DNA from: Syntrophomonadaceae bacterium
GTDB taxonomy: Bacteria; Bacillota; Dethiobacteria; DTU022
Assembly (NCBI GenBank): GCA_003553305.1
Contig: PWEB01000028.1
Span: 1 to 6,291 of the forward strand
Length of the DNA: 6,291 nucleotides
Direction of reading: 5' to 3'
The notes beneath the pieces were generated by a model. That model did no database searches, was not told the origin of the DNA, and worked only from the letters and a program-made list of their open reading frames with translations. The translations under genes were made by a program, and so were the position numbers. Numbering within the stretch: the stretch's first letter is position 1; each line of letters opens with the position of its first letter. Shown here piece after piece: positions 5,474 to 6,291 of the stretch.

Positions 5474-6291
5474 ATGGCTTTCGAAAACTTTTACCAGGTG
5501 ATTGCTGCGGTAAAAGAGCTTCCACCCTGCCGGCTATGTGTTGCCTCTGCTGCAGATGAGACTATTTTAGAGGCAGTCAGGGATAGCCGTAAAGAAGGTC
5601 TTGTTGATTTTGTCCTGGTTGGGCACGAAGAACAAATTTGGCGGCAGGCCATGACGGTCAGCCTTAATCTCCAGGGAATAGAAATAATAGATGTAGCAGA
5701 TCCGATTGAAGCAACCAACCGGGCAGTCCGAGAGGTAGCTGAAGGAAGGGCGGATCTATTAATGAAGGGGATGGTCAACAGTTCCGATTTTCTGAGGGCT
5801 GTCATTGACCCGGATGGTGGGATGAGGCGTGAAGGGATTCTCAGCCACCTGGCCGTCTATGAAGTTCCCGGTTATTATCGCCTGATCTACATGACTGACG
5901 GCGGTTTGAATGTCAGTCCTGACCTGGGCAAGAAAAAAGAAATCCTCCAAAATGCCATCGAATTTTTCCATGCCATCGGTATGAGCGAACCAAATGTTGC
6001 CATACTTTCCGCTAATGAAAAAGTCGATCCCAAGGTTCCGGCTACTGTTGATGCCCAGGTTTTAAAGGATATGGCCGCCGATGAACTACCCGGGGCAATT
6101 GTTGATGGTCCCACTCCGCTTGATATAGCCGTAAGCTATGAAGCAGCATTGCATAAGGGTATTGATAGTCCTATTGCAGGTAAAGCCGATCTGCTGATGG
6201 TTCCCAATATTGAGGCTGGAAATATCCTTGGTAAATCGCTAATCTATTTTGCCCGCAGCCGGATGGCAGGACTGGTCCTTGGCGCCAGCAA
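5474..6291 (+). CDS. ptb: phosphate butyryltransferase (3' partial)
   Basis: An open frame from ATG 5474 runs off the right edge after 272 complete codons plus two bases. The family is about 300 residues, so about 30 C-terminal residues are missing. The enzyme exchanges CoA for phosphate on butyryl-CoA (and often branched acyl-CoAs), giving the acyl-phosphate used by the kinase encoded just upstream. Phosphate acetyl/butyryl transferase motifs: an LCVASAADETILEAV start (21-35), LLMKGMVNSSDFLRAVID (95-112), MTDGGLN (140-146), DGPTPLDIAVS (211-221) and the near-C-terminal VPNIEAGNILGKSL (243-256). No frameshift or in-frame stop is seen. Phosphate acetyltransferase is the main alternative, but the size, the single domain and the buk neighbour favour butyryl or branched-chain specificity. 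It probably shares a transcript with buk, although the 158-nt gap leaves room for its own promoter; the best box pair (5424-5452) is weak. Confidence 0.93.
   Translation, partial: MAFENFYQVIAAVKELPPCRLCVASAADETILEAVRDSRKEGLVDFVLVGHEEQIWRQAMTVSLNLQGIEIIDVADPIEATNRAVREVAEGRADLLMKGMVNSSDFLRAVIDPDGGMRREGILSHLAVYEVPGYYRLIYMTDGGLNVSPDLGKKKEILQNAIEFFHAIGMSEPNVAILSANEKVDPKVPATVDAQVLKDMAADELPGAIVDGPTPLDIAVSYEAALHKGIDSPIAGKADLLMVPNIEAGNILGKSLIYFARSRMAGLVLGAS

Noticed and set aside
5491..6114. Several minus-strand ORFs opposite ptb
   Set aside because: They are shadows of the ptb reading frame, which has all its family motifs.

Overview
The window looks like a piece of a low-to-mid GC, Gram-positive, probably clostridial (Bacillota) chromosome. 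The grounds are strong purine-rich Shine-Dalgarno sites, clean sigma-A-type promoter boxes with 17-nt spacers, and a butyrate kinase / phosphate butyryltransferase pair. The genus cannot be fixed from the sequence alone.

Layout. (1) Positions 2-1780, plus strand: the C-terminal ~592 residues of a Tex-family RNA-binding protein, open at the left edge. (2) Positions 1821-2510, minus strand: a two-membrane-span protein with an extracytoplasmic transglutaminase-like domain, convergent with tex. (3) Positions 2511-2730: a divergent control region with a promoter for each flanking gene and a likely rho-independent terminator that works on the minus strand. (4) Positions 2731-4020, plus strand: a ferric-reductase/NOX-type flavocytochrome with four histidines at NOX-like spacing and complete FAD and NAD(P)H motifs. 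(5) Positions 4021-4241: a spacer holding a 34-codon TTG-start ORF, overlapped by competing inverted repeats. (6) Positions 4242-5315, plus strand: butyrate kinase. (7) Positions 5316-5473: a spacer with another set of competing inverted repeats. (8) Positions 5474-6291, plus strand: phosphate butyryltransferase, cut by the right edge about 30 residues before its usual end; it has no stop codon in the window.

How the genes work together. Buk and Ptb catalyse the two steps linking an acyl-CoA to the free acid through acyl-phosphate, with ATP made or used. They may serve butyrate or branched-chain acids; the direction is not visible here. The flavocytochrome moves electrons from NAD(P)H across the membrane and may share redox metabolism with the acid pathway, but nothing here proves a functional link. 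The tex and transglutaminase-like genes look like unrelated neighbours.

I see no convincing new defence, mobile or CRISPR-like system. The items most worth a second look are the small ORF before buk, the A-B-A' inverted-repeat sets before buk and ptb, the NOX-like heme spacing, and the minus-strand terminator lying upstream of the transglutaminase gene's own promoter.
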